Assembly: GCA_037953745.1 (NCBI GenBank)
Contig: JBAKBP010007955.1
Span: 1-64,000, forward strand
Reading direction: 5' to 3'
Source of the DNA: Lithodes maja
Taxonomy: Eukaryota > Arthropoda > Malacostraca > Decapoda > Lithodidae
Length of the DNA stretch: 64,000 nucleotides
Shown one piece after another: positions 44,775 to 54,401 of this stretch. Every line of letters begins with the position of its first letter. Positions within the stretch are counted from its first letter, which is position 1. The position numbers and the translations under genes are program-made. The notes below the pieces were generated by a model that saw only the letters and a program-made list of their open reading frames with translations, was not told where the DNA came from and did not search any database.

Positions 44775-46885
44775 GTGGGTTCGACCTGGAAGTTATGGAG
44801 GAAGTGGAGGAGATGAGCAAGGTGTTTAAGGATGAGATCTGTGCAGCATGTGAGGAGGTGTGTGGAGTGAGGAGAAGAGGGAGGGGAGTGAAAGGTACAG
44901 CATGGTGGACAGAAGAGGTAAGAATAGCTGTGGAAGAAAAGAAGAAAGCATATAGAGAGTGGTTGGGTAGTAGAGGGAATGAAGATTCCGAGAGACAGAA
45001 ACGAGCGAGGTACGTGGAGAGTAAGAGGGTGGTGAAGAGAGTAGTGACGGAAAGTAAGAGAAGAGTAGATGAGGAATTTGGAAGGAATCTGAGTGTAAAA
45101 TGGAGGGAGAGTAAGAAACTGTTCTGGAAAGAAGTCAAGAAAGTTAGGGAAGGTAGCAAGGGAAACAGTAAGGGTGTGAAAGATAAGAATGGGAGAATGC
45201 TAGCCGAGAAGCAAGAGAGAGTCGAAAGATGGAGGGAGTACTTCAGTGAGTTGCTAAATGAAAGGAATGAAGAGCCAGCAAACATAGCTGGATATGGTAT
45301 GGGAGGGAGAAGAAGAGAAGTAGTGGAGGAGGAGGTGGGGATCAGGAGGTCAGAAGTGTGGGAAGCCATGAAAAGAGTGAAGTTGGGGAAAGCACCAGGA
45401 ACAGATGGAGTGTGTGGGGAAATGTTGAGGTATGGTGGTGAGATAGTGATAGAATGGGTATGGAAAATGTGCAAACTAGCATGGGAGAAGGGGAGTGCAC
45501 CCGATGACTGGAAGACTGGCATAATAGTCCCCCTATATAAGGGCAAAGGGGAAAGAGGAGTGTGTGGTAACCACCGAGGAATATGTCTTCTAAGTGTAGT
45601 AGGGAAGGTATACAGTAGGGTAGTGATTGAGAGAGTGAGAGTGAGAACGGAGAAATGGATAGGCGACGAGCAGGGAGGCTTTAGGAAGGGAAGAGGATGT
45701 GTAGATCAGATTTTTACCCTGAATTGTGTTGTGGAGAAGTATCTGGAGAAGAAACAAAAGGTGTATGTTGCCTTTATGGACTTGGAGAAGGCCTATGACA
45801 GAGTGGATAGAGAAGGTTTGTGGAAAGTACTTAGAATATACGGAGTAGAGGGCAAGTTGCTGAAAGCAGTGAAGAGCATGTATGAGGGTGCAAAGGCGGC
45901 AGTACGTGTGGAGAGTGAGCAGAGCGAGTTCTTTGACCTGAATGTTGGTTTGAAACAGGGGTGTGTGATGTCCCCGTGGTTGTTTACTGTATATATGGAT
46001 GGAGTTATGAAAGAAATACTATCAAGAGCAGTGGATGTTGGTGTATTGCTGAAAAGGGAGGGAATTGAGTGGAAGCTACCTATACTGCTGTTTGCGGATG
46101 ATACAGTTCTGATGAGTGATAATGAATGGGAGTTGCAGGGTCTGGTAAATGAGTTTGGAACAGTGTGCGAAAAACGGAATTTGAAGGTAAATACGGGGAA
46201 GAGCAAGGTTATGGTCTTCGAAAGGGGTGAAGTCACAGAGTGTGAGGTGAAGCTGAACGGTCAGGCTATGGAGATCGTCAACTCTTTTAAGTATCTGGGC
46301 AGTGTGTTGAGTAAAGATGGGACTATGGATGAAGAGGTGCGGGAGAGGGTACAACAGGGGAAGAGGGTTGTAGGAACGCTAAAAGCAGTAACAAGAAATA
46401 GGGTGGTCAGTATGGAAGTGAAGAAGTCCTTGCATGACAGTGTGGTAATCCCGACACTGACTTACGGAAGCGAAGCATGGACGTTGGTTGAGAGACTCAG
46501 ACCAAGAGTGAGAGCAGTGGAAATGAATTACTTAAGGAGTGCGTGCGGAATTACATGGAGGGATAGACAGACTAATGAGGAAGTAAGAAGGAGGTGTGGT
46601 GTGGAGGTAGATGTGCTGGAAAGTGTGAAAAGGAACAACTTGAGATGGTTCGGCCATATGGAACGTATGGAAAGCGAGAGAATGACTAAGAGGGTGTACG
46701 AGAGCGAGGTGGAGGGACAGAGGGGGAGAGGTAGACCGAATATGAGGTGGAAGGATGGAGTGAGGAACTACATGAATGAAGGCGGTGCTGGTTGGGGGGA
46801 GGGGCGTCGACTAACTGGGGACAGAGGTGCATGGGGGCGGTTCGTTCGTGGCCACCCCTTCGGGGATCACGGCGTCAGGCAATAG
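44765..46885 (+). CDS. RTE-type reverse transcriptase
   Basis: Open for about 700 codons, reading EEVRIAVEEKKKAYREWL, LGKAPGTDGVCGEMLRYG, TGIIVPLYKGKGERGVCGNH, ISLL-like GICLLSVVGKVYSRVV, QGGFRKGRGCVDQIF, YVAFMDLEKAYDRVDREGL, GLKQGCVMSPWLF, then FADDTVLMSD (FADD at 46091-46102) and a C-terminal half with TYGSEAWTL, RWFGHMERM and GRGRPNMRW, a series typical of RTE clade. The enzyme copies element RNA onto a nicked target. RT itself has no break, but the truncated endonuclease makes the copy dead. The real protein began upstream in the endonuclease. Confidence 0.88.
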   Translation, partial: RRLGGFDLEVMEEVEEMSKVFKDEICAACEEVCGVRRRGRGVKGTAWWTEEVRIAVEEKKKAYREWLGSRGNEDSERQKRARYVESKRVVKRVVTESKRRVDEEFGRNLSVKWRESKKLFWKEVKKVREGSKGNSKGVKDKNGRMLAEKQERVERWREYFSELLNERNEEPANIAGYGMGGRRREVVEEEVGIRRSEVWEAMKRVKLGKAPGTDGVCGEMLRYGGEIVIEWVWKMCKLAWEKGSAPDDWKTGIIVPLYKGKGERGVCGNHRGICLLSVVGKVYSRVVIERVRVRTEKWIGDEQGGFRKGRGCVDQIFTLNCVVEKYLEKKQKVYVAFMDLEKAYDRVDREGLWKVLRIYGVEGKLLKAVKSMYEGAKAAVRVESEQSEFFDLNVGLKQGCVMSPWLFTVYMDGVMKEILSRAVDVGVLLKREGIEWKLPILLFADDTVLMSDNEWELQGLVNEFGTVCEKRNLKVNTGKSKVMVFERGEVTECEVKLNGQAMEIVNSFKYLGSVLSKDGTMDEEVRERVQQGKRVVGTLKAVTRNRVVSMEVKKSLHDSVVIPTLTYGSEAWTLVERLRPRVRAVEMNYLRSACGITWRDRQTNEEVRRRCGVEVDVLESVKRNNLRWFGHMERMESERMTKRVYESEVEGQRGRGRPNMRWKDGVRNYMNEGGAGWGEGRRLTGDRGAWGRFVRGHPFGDHGVRQ

Positions 46886-46898
46886 ATAGATAGATAGG

Positions 46899-47216
46899 AA
46901 TAACCTCTTTTGAATCGAAATGGAAAACCCAACTTCAGTTAACTCCCAAGTCTCTTTTTAAAGCTAGATATATATATTCAGTGATATTCAGAATTAAACT
47001 ATTATTTTTGTAAATTAAAAGTACAATACACACAAATATTACTATGACTCCTAGAAATACACAACCCGAATCAGTATGAAAAGATACTTTTCACTGTGAT
47101 TTGACTTAATTATTACTGACCAAATGTACAGTACAAGGGAGAGCAGTGAATGTTGGAGTACCCCTCTCATGGAGAGGAAGAGAGAGCAAGTTGCTTGGGT
47201 AACTGCTTTGCAGAAG
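46899..47216. other. intergenic, AT-rich
   Basis: No gene or repeat recognised. Confidence 0.5.
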
Positions 47217-47530
47217 ATAATAATAATAATAATCGGTTTATTTCAAGCCGGCAGCCAATGGGGCTGAAAATACACAGACTTAACCTAGATCCTATCCTAA
47301 GGGATCAACAGACTGATCCTTGGCTGCTAACGAGAGCGCCTACATAGTCCTGAGGGAGTAGGACGTGGGCAGGAGACTTTGTGGGCCCCCTGAGGCCGTC
47401 CATCCAGACCGTGCCTTCACGGCCAGGGAAAGTTTTTGAGAGAACTTCCCCTGCCGGTGCGTAGGATCGAACCCCCGACACCAGAGCTAGCGCTCCCAAT
47501 ACATTGTACTAAGCGCGCTCGGCCACCGTG
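47217..47530 (-). mobile_element. tRNA-derived SINE
   Basis: On the minus strand the 5' head reads GGTGGCCGAGCGCGCTTAG (A-box-like, typical of tRNA-Ser/Leu types) and about 40 bases on, a B box GGGTTCGATCC, both RNA polymerase III promoter elements. A unique body of about 200 bp follows, and the 3' end is a (TTA)n run (47217-47233 on the + strand, AAT repeats). It would need a LINE enzyme for mobility. No clear target duplication. Confidence 0.82.
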
Positions 47531-48003
47531 ACCGTAAAAAGAGATACTGTACAGTGTTGATAAGTGATGATAAATAGGAGCTATAGGGTTTGGCAAATAT
47601 GTATGTGGTAAAGAGTAGGGTTATGGTCTTTGAAAGGAATATAGTTACGAAGTATGTAGTCCAAGAGGAAAATATACACGATATAACATAATTAACACAA
47701 AGACGGCATGCATTAGGAGATGTAGACAATGTATATGCAGAGGATACAAATACAAGAAGAAGAGACACCAAACAAGGACAATGGAAATTAGTCAGGAAAG
47801 AACAGAAGAACAAGATGCAAAAATATCAAGATATCATTAGCTGACATAGTAAAGAAGATACAGTTAAAAGACTAATATAATAATGAACGTAAAGAAAGAA
47901 AGAATTGTGCAGGATGAGATAAAGAGGTTTGGAAGTTAAAAAGAAAAGGAAAACCCCCCACCAACAATAAGACAAAAGAAGGAGATAAATAGTGGAAATT
48001 ATA
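47531..48003. other. intergenic, A-rich
   Basis: A-rich, no recognised feature. Confidence 0.5.
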
Positions 48004-48098
48004 CAACTACTACTACTACTACTACTACTATTTTTTTTAATTTAATATTGTACATACATTATATTTTACAAACATCAGATATTACTCTATTCCTACTA

Positions 48099-48148
<50 letters not shown>

Positions 48149-48451
48149 TTAAACCACTCAGCCTGTGCATCCCCTCTTTTGACCCTAAACCAGGTCAGAA
48201 CAGTCATCAAAGCGCCCGACTTGGTAGTCATTCAGCTACTCCCTATTCCGGGGTAAGCACTCAGACTCGTGGATTACTACTACTACTTTGATTTTTATTT
48301 AATATTGTTCATACATTATATTTTACAAGCATCAGATATTACTATTCTACACCATGCAACTTCAATCCAGTCGCCTCCCTATACGACCCTCTGCCACTGC
48401 TGCCTCGTAGTCCACTTCTGCCACCGTCGCTGGTTGTGGTGCAGACCGTCT
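48004..48451. repeat. (ACT)n microsatellites and an internal direct repeat
   Basis: ACT/CTA repeats at 48004-48030 and 48100-48146, shorter near 48275. The block TTTAATATTGT..CATACATTATATTTTACAA..CATCAGATATTACT occurs at 48040-48092 and 48297-48345. The unit flanking the ACT runs probably duplicated with them. Confidence 0.8.
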
Positions 48452-48670
48452 TAAGAACACAAGAACATAAGAAAATGGGAGTCTGCAGAAAGCCGATTGG
48501 CCTAAGCAAGGCAGATCCCTGTCCCACACAACCCCAGTTCAATTACAAAGCCCAATTATAGGCTCAACAATCTAATACCCTGAGGATCATCTTACCAAAA
48601 CGGTTAGATATTAACGCAAGATTATGGGGGTCTGCAGAGCGCTGATTGGCCCAACCCGGCTGATCCCCCT

Positions 48671-50190
48671 TCACACCCAACCCTTCTCGTCCATATGCTT
48701 ATCCAATTTTATCTTAAAGCTCCCTACCGTTTTAGATCCCACTATAGCACTTGGTAGTCCATTCCACCCATCTACAACTCTGCTACCAAACCAATATTTG
48801 CCTATATCTTTTCTGAAACGAAATTTATCTAATTTGAAACCATTGGTACGAGTTCTTTCGCTATCACTGAGCTTTAGTACATTTGTCATGTCCCCTTTGT
48901 TAATCCCACTAACCCACTTGAACACCTCAATCATATCCCCTCTAACTCTGCGTCTCTCTAACGAATGTAAACCTAATTTCTTCAACCTTTCTTCATACGA
49001 AAGATTTCTAATATTATGGATCATTTTTGTCATTCTACGCTGTACTCTCTCCAATGAATCTATGTCCATTCTGTAATAAGGACACCAAAATTGGACAGCA
49101 TAATCCATATGGGGTCTCACTAATGACAAGTAAAGTTTTAAGATAACATCAGCAGTTCTGTTACTCACACTCCTAGAGATGAACCTGAGAATCCTGTTTG
49201 CCTTATTACGAACGCTTATACACTGTTTTCTAGGCTTCAAATCATTGCTAACAAACACACCTAGATCTTTCTCGCAGTCTGAATTTTCTAATTCTAAATT
49301 AGCTAGTTTATATTTAACATTTGTTTGCATCTTCCCTATCTTTAATACCTTGCATTTGTCAATGTTAAACTTCATCTGCCAATTTACTGACCATTCATGT
49401 AAGATATATAGATCCCTTTGGAGGCACTCTATATCGCTATCTGAATCAATTGATCTCCCAATTTTAGTATCGTCTGCGAATTTACTTATCCTACTAGTTA
49501 TACCTAAATCTAGGTCATTTATGTATAGAAGAAACAACAGGGGACCTAATACCGATCCCTGGGGGACACCACTTTTGACTGCTCCCCACTCTGACTTGGT
49601 ACCATTTATGCTGACTCTCTGTTTCCTACCAATTAGCCATGACCTAATCCATCCCAACAACGATCCTCCTATTTCATGTGCCTCAACCTTTCTCATCAAT
49701 CTCTCATGAGGGACTCTGTCGAAAGCTTTACTGAAATCTAAATAAATAATATCATATGACTTGTCACTATCTACTGCTTCATATACCTCTGAGGAAAAGC
49801 TAAGCAAATTAGTAAGGCAAGAACGTCCCTGAGTGAATCCATGCTGAGAAGAATTTATTAAGTTAAATTTGTCTAAGTGGCTTCTAATTTTCCTAGCAAT
49901 AATAGACTCTAGCAACTTTCCTATGATTGATGTGAGACTAATGGGACGGTAATTGGATGCTATCGATTTATCACCTTTTTTGAAGATCGGAACTACATTT
50001 GCAAGCTTCCAAGCTTCTGGAACTAAACCTGTTTCTAAAGACTTGTTAAATAAAAATGCTAATGGGCTACTTAACTCATCTCTGCATTCTTTTAATACTC
50101 TAGCATATACCTCGTCAGGACCAGGCGATTTTTGAGGTTTCAGTCTGTCAATTTCCTTAAGCACATCATTTCTACTTATACTAACTATAC
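48671..50190 (-). pseudogene. CR1-type reverse transcriptase (ORF2, 3' part)
   Basis: Continuous frame of roughly 505 codons from the MITE to the stop at 48671: PQKSPGPDEVYARVLKECRD, NVVPIFKKGDKSIASNYRPI, FTQGRSCLTNLL, YDIIYLDFSKAFDRVPHERL, SGVPQGSVLGPLLFLLYIND, KFADDTKIGR with FADD at 49469-49480, LYLSLVRPHMDYAVQFWCPY and the C-terminal FFRLDKFRFRKDIGKYWF-like tail. RT copies element RNA at a nicked target. No internal stop; split from the upstream part only by the MITE, whose removal gives ENMLSIVSIS in frame. Confidence 0.9.
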
Positions 50191-50194
50191 TTAA

Positions 50195-50832
50195 CCCGGG
50201 AACTGCCGAGAGACTCTTAAGAGTTCCCCCGGCGGACTGCGGGAAGACTCTTAAGAGTAAGGGAAAACAAAAATCCATTTAAAACACCCCCCCCCCCCCC
50301 CAAAAAAAAAAAAATTGTATTTTAATTTTTTTAATTTTTTATTTTTGTTTGCCCCTGGGCCATGCCAAATATCACTCCTCCACCTCCCCTCCTTCCCCAC
50401 TTTCCTCCCCTCCTTCAGTTATCACCTATTTTCCCTGTTATTCCCTTATTCTGTGGTTTATTTTCGTGCTAACATTAGCGAGTTGGTAGCAGGGCGTTGT
50501 CATCACTGTTACCAAGCGTGGGAAAGAGCGAGAGAGAGACTATTGCGGAACAGTGTCTCTCCAGACAAGGGGAGGGGTGGAGGGCAGGGAGGTTGCCTCA
50601 GCCATACATTATGTAACTCCCGGCCTGTATCGACGATTTTGACCATCCAAACGCTGTTTCCACTTGTTTTATTGTTGTAACAGGTTAATACCTTTATAAT
50701 CAACCTATAATAGGTGCATATGGATAAGTATTAATGCTATTTATGGTAAAATAACGATGTTAGTGATGGGAACAGCTCAAATACGTCAGCACAGGAGTGT
50801 GGTGTCTCATACCCCCATGTGCACTTCTTAGG
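50195..50832 (-). mobile_element. TTAA-flanked piggyBac-like MITE, copy 2
   Basis: TTAA at 50191-50194 and 50833-50836. Same family as 2419-3046, in the opposite orientation: ends CCCGGGAACTGCC and, inward from the right, CCTAAGAAGTGCACA. Shares the TTTTAATTTTTTTAATTT block and the internal landmarks CCTGGGCCATGCC, CACTTGTTTTATTG and CGTCAGCACAG. Deleting it restores the CR1 ORF2 frame. 638 bp, no coding capacity. Confidence 0.9.
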
Positions 50833-50836
50833 TTAA

Positions 50837-51378
50837 CATATTTTCTATACTATCACTATATACCATATTGACTTCTGGAATCTGTGCCAAATTTTCATTA
50901 GTGAAAACGGAAAGAAACTGACTATTTAATGTACTGCACATTTCTAAATCATTTTCTGTTATTTCTCCTATTGAAGTTTTTAGGGGGCCTATTACATCTC
51001 TAACTTTAGATTTATATAGTTGGTAAAAAGCTTTAGGGTTATTTTTTGAGTCACTGACTATCCTTATTTCATAATTTCTTTTTGCTTTCCTGATTTCCTT
51101 TTTGACCTGTCTTGATAGAGTCTGATAGTATATATGTAGATGATTTTCGACTTTCTTTATTTTTCTATATATTCCTTTCTTTTTTCCTATAAGATCTATT
51201 AGCTTATTAGTCATCCATTTTGGTTGGTTCTGCGGCGATCTAAATCTTCTTTTAGGGATATATTTATTTTAAGCATTGTGGAGTGAAGCAATAAACTGGT
51301 TATATGTAGGTGGCAAGTTTAACTCTGGCATATCCTGACTTAATTGCTTAACAATAGGGTCCACCCTTAAGTCTCTTC
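50837..51378 (-). pseudogene. CR1 ORF2, region between endonuclease and RT
   Basis: Minus-strand coding from about 51375: LRRDLRVDPIVKQLSQDMPE, then after a TAA at about 51270 PKRRFRSPQNQPKWMTNKLI and IYYQTLSRQVKKEIRKAKRN, ending at the MITE. This is the Lys/Arg-rich connector before RT. The TAA at 51270 is a nonsense change within it. Confidence 0.75.
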
Positions 51379-52298
51379 TTAGCCCACCATAATCGGCTTT
51401 TCTGAAATCGGGGATAAGTGTCGTATTCTCTTTAGCATTCCCATTCCCTGTATATTAAAATAAATAGATTTATGATCGCTATTTCCTAGGTGGTCACCAA
51501 TCTCTACATCATTTATCATATGTTCATTGTTACTGAAAACTAAATCAAGAATATTAATACCTCTAGTCGGCGTATCTATGAATTGAAATAAAAAACTATC
51601 TTGTACTACCTCAATAAACTCTACTGAATCGGAGTCGCCTATTTGGTGCTGCCAATCAATGTTCGGAAAATTAAAATCCCCCATAATGCACACATTGCTA
51701 AACCTTGATGCTATTTTAATTTCCTCCCATAACGATGTTCCGCCATTTCTACTCATATTAGGCGGTCTATATATAACTCCAATAACTATGGTCTCACTAC
51801 CTTCGTTAACCTCTACCCAAACACTTTCATTATCATTATTTAGTCTAATACCTGATTTAATACAGCTTTTTAATGTACTCCTGACAAACACTGCTATACC
51901 CCCGCCCCTCCTACTTGTTCGGTCATATTTAAACAAACTATATCCTGGAATATCAAATTCTGCTAAAAAATGCCTAGATTCTGTATTAATCCACGTTTCA
52001 GTTAGCGCTATTATGTCTATATTTTCTTGCTAACGAGTGCTCTAAGTTCGTTAATTTTGTTACATAAACTCCTACAATTTGTATAATATACCCTCAACCT
52101 ATTACTTTTATTTGCAACTAATTTTCTATTGTTTTTAGCTAACTTATTATTTCCTGTTGAACTACTAGCTCTAGACGGAAATACTACTCTATCAGTATTC
52201 ACATCTTTACTATCAGTTACATGTGTAGTGTTATCGATACTACTATTACACATCACTATATTCGCACTATCTTGACTGATTATTTCTATTTTACTCAC
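51379..52298 (-). pseudogene. CR1 ORF2 endonuclease part
   Basis: ORF2 begins near 52298 with a Ser/Thr-rich leader, then YYTNCRSLCNKINELRAL (endonuclease motif with catalytic Asn), then after a one-base shift near 52028 DIIALTETWINTESRHFL (catalytic Glu in TETW), RRGGGIAVFVR, VIGVIYRPPN, IMGDFNFPNIDW (GDFN) and LGNSDHKSIYF (SDH). It nicks DNA to prime reverse transcription. Another shift lies near 51400. Confidence 0.87.
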
Positions 52299-52364
52299 TG
52301 GTTTGTCACATGAAGTACCTGCTCCATATGGAGACAGTATTTTACTTACATACCCAGGTTTTTT

Positions 52365-53252
52365 TTAACAAAACCCCGCAACAATCTTGTCCAGTGAGCT
52401 GGCCAAGGTCGAAACTCCTAGTCGAGAAAGATGTACTCCATCCTGGGCATACAGTTCATCCTTATCATAGAAGTAGGTCCAGTTATCTAGGAATGGTATT
52501 GACTTTGCCTTGCAATACTTCTCCAGCCGGCTATTTACACCAATAGCCCTGGAGGACCATTCCCTCCGTACCCCTCTTCTTGGCAGGATACTGTGTACCA
52601 CAGGAAATCCACCCTTCTCCTTGATCCTCTCCAGCATTTCCTGGTACTTGGTCAGCAACTCCTCAGTCCTGCATCTCCATATGTCATTGGACCCCGCGTT
52701 GATGAAGATGATGGGGTCCTCCCCACCCACTTCTAGGACACCATCCATCTTCTCTGCCACCCTCCCGACTCCGGCTCCAGGTAGGCAGACAACTTTACTA
52801 ACATGAGTGTTAGTAGCCCCGCCAAGGTACCTAACCATTGAATCACCGACAATGAACTTATCTTTTATCCGTTGTCGGCGTGTAGCAGGAGTTGTAGCAG
52901 TAACAGCAGCAGACTCCCCCCCCCCCTCCCCTCTCACTGTCTCGATGATCGCCACTTCCTCGCCATCACTCTCATCAGCCAAGGTGCTGAAGTTGTTGTG
53001 GGTCTTGAGTGGCTGCCTTTTCAGCTTGCAGGCCGTTGCACTGGTTGACACCACTTTCCAAGGGGCTTCACGATCCTTGGGAACACTTCCGGTAGCCTCA
53101 CACTTCTTCTTCGCCATAGCTAGTCTCAAGGCCAAATTTTCATCTTTGAGACACTGAATCTCCTGCTCCACACTCTCCAGTCTTTCTTGCAAAGCAAGAC
53201 AAAGCTGGAGAGTATGGGAGGAGACAGCAGACTCATCAACAACAGCCATCAC
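52365..53252 (-). CDS. CR1 ORF1 with esterase (SGNH/GDSL-type) domain
   Basis: 295-codon open frame from ATG 53252. Residues 20-45 form a coiled coil (LESVEQEIQCLKDENLALRL). Then a basic, disordered region, then an SGNH-type esterase fold: nucleophile Ser138 in VGDSMVRYLG, GSND at 187-190 with Asn189, and the catalytic pair Asp271/His274 in DGVHLS. CR1 ORF1 proteins with an esterase-like domain are known; the role is unclear, possibly RNA/membrane association. It lies directly upstream of ORF2 with about 65 bp between. No break seen, so this frame could still be translated. Confidence 0.88.
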   Translation of the reverse strand: MMAVVDESAVSSHTLQLCLALQERLESVEQEIQCLKDENLALRLAMAKKKCEATGSVPKDREAPWKVVSTSATACKLKRQPLKTHNNFSTLADESDGEEVAIIETVRGEGGGESAAVTATTPATRRQRIKDKFIVGDSMVRYLGGATNTHVSKVVCLPGAGVGRVAEKMDGVLEVGGEDPIIFINAGSNDIWRCRTEELLTKYQEMLERIKEKGGFPVVHSILPRRGVRREWSSRAIGVNSRLEKYCKAKSIPFLDNWTYFYDKDELYAQDGVHLSRLGVSTLASSLDKIVAGFC

Positions 53253-53301
53253 TAAGAAAGTTTACTAGGACCTCACTAAGGGTAAACAGGTTCACTAGCG
53301 G

Positions 53302-54390
53302 TCACTGGGGACGTCCGCACTGGTCAAGGGTCAGAGGGCAACTGAGCAAGCATAGTAGTGCTGATCTGAGCAATGAGAAAGATAGACGGCACCTCATCCA
53401 GGCTACGACGTGGCTCCTGGGCTGTTGCTTTTTCTCTGCGATGATCTCTGCAAGCCTTGAATAGAAGCACTGGGCCCTGGGTCCCATCCCTCCAGATGTG
53501 GTAAAGACTAGTTGGGTAAAGCTGCCTTGTTCGATATTTAAGATCCTTTCCCCATATGCCCTGACCTTCTCTTGTTCGTTCCTCTTGTGTGCAGCATCCA
53601 GAGACAGCTCGCTGTAGCTATGGGCCATTGGGTCAAATACTCTTATGTCAAAGAACGCTCGCTGTGCAATTGTCCAAAAAACCTCTTGCACTAACATCCA
53701 CTCGTGCTTCATGGGATGTGTTGGCCGTCCTGTGCTGCAAGATCTCTCCATCCAAGGGAATCAGTGATGGTTCATGCACCACATCTCTACACACACCCCT
53801 GAGCATGTTCGCCGTTACATCTCTTACTTCATCGTGCCTGATGCTGATGAATCCTCCTTTCTTACATATCATGGAGTGGTCAGCATCGTTGTTGGTTCCA
53901 CAAACACATTGATCGGGCAGTCCTTCAATCGGCCAATCATACCTCAGTGCAATAGCATAATTAAATTCTTGTTTGTTGAGATTGAAGCCTTTTGCCTTGA
54001 TTGGTAGTGTTGTCAGCCAATTTGAAGCACCCGTTTCTTGTGCTATTTGTAGTTTTCTTGTTAGTCTACAGGAAAGTTGTCCCATCAATTGTGCCAGGTA
54101 ATTTTTTTGTGAGTTTTGCCGCTCTGACGTGATGGTCTTTCTGATGTTGTAGATGTCCGTCTGGTCCACTTCACCGTCAGAATCTTGTGCTACGATACGG
54201 TCAGTGAGAGATCCTGTTATCTTTACCGAGTTCAGGTATTCCGTTGTCGCCCTCCTCACTGGGTTGATGATTCCCAGCCCTCCCAACCTAGAAGGCAGTG
54301 CGAGCAACTCCCTCTCTGTATCACTCGGGGTGTGCGACTTTACCCATGCTGGGATGAGTTTGTCTCTGATGGCATCTTCCAGCGGTTAAA
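53302..54390 (-). pseudogene. C-terminal fragment of a non-LTR element protein, probably with restriction-like endonuclease
   Basis: Reading on the minus strand: LALPSRLGGLGIINPVRRAT, ETGASNWLTTLPIKAKGFNL, CVCGTNNDADHSMICKKGGF (a Cys/His zinc knuckle), then after a shift near 53690 QRAFFDIRVFDPMAHSYSEL, LVFTTSGGMGPRAQ and MRCRLSFSLLRSALLCL. This block follows RT in a common metazoan retroelement group; the zinc knuckle followed by an RVFD-type motif suits restriction-like endonuclease LINEs, but the clade is uncertain. Truncated at the left by CR1 and at the right by LTR C. Confidence 0.6.
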
Positions 54391-54401
54391 GTAATGCGCT
54401 C

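Larger units (their letters stand above)
44135..46898 (+). mobile_element. RTE-like non-LTR retrotransposon, 5'-truncated
   Basis: Endonuclease and RT on the plus strand. Begins inside the endonuclease (the N-terminal part with the first active-site residues is missing) and ends in a short TAGATAGATAGATAG tail (46883-46898) just after the stop, which suits the tandem-repeat 3' ends of RTE elements rather than poly(A). Confidence 0.85.
48452..53253 (-). mobile_element. CR1-like non-LTR retrotransposon, nearly full length
   Basis: Minus strand, 5' end about 53253: ORF1 (coiled coil plus esterase), ORF2 (endonuclease then RT), 3' UTR with two copies of a GTCTGCAGA..GATTGGCC motif (48480 and 48630). 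ORF2 is interrupted by the TTAA MITE (50195-50832) and has at least three small lesions. 3' end contains AAGAACACAAGAACATAAGAA. Confidence 0.88.

Noticed and set aside
44737..45546. 269-codon minus-strand frame opposite the RTE reverse transcriptase
   Set aside because: Antisense shadow of the purine-rich RT gene; Ser/Leu/Phe-rich with no motif.
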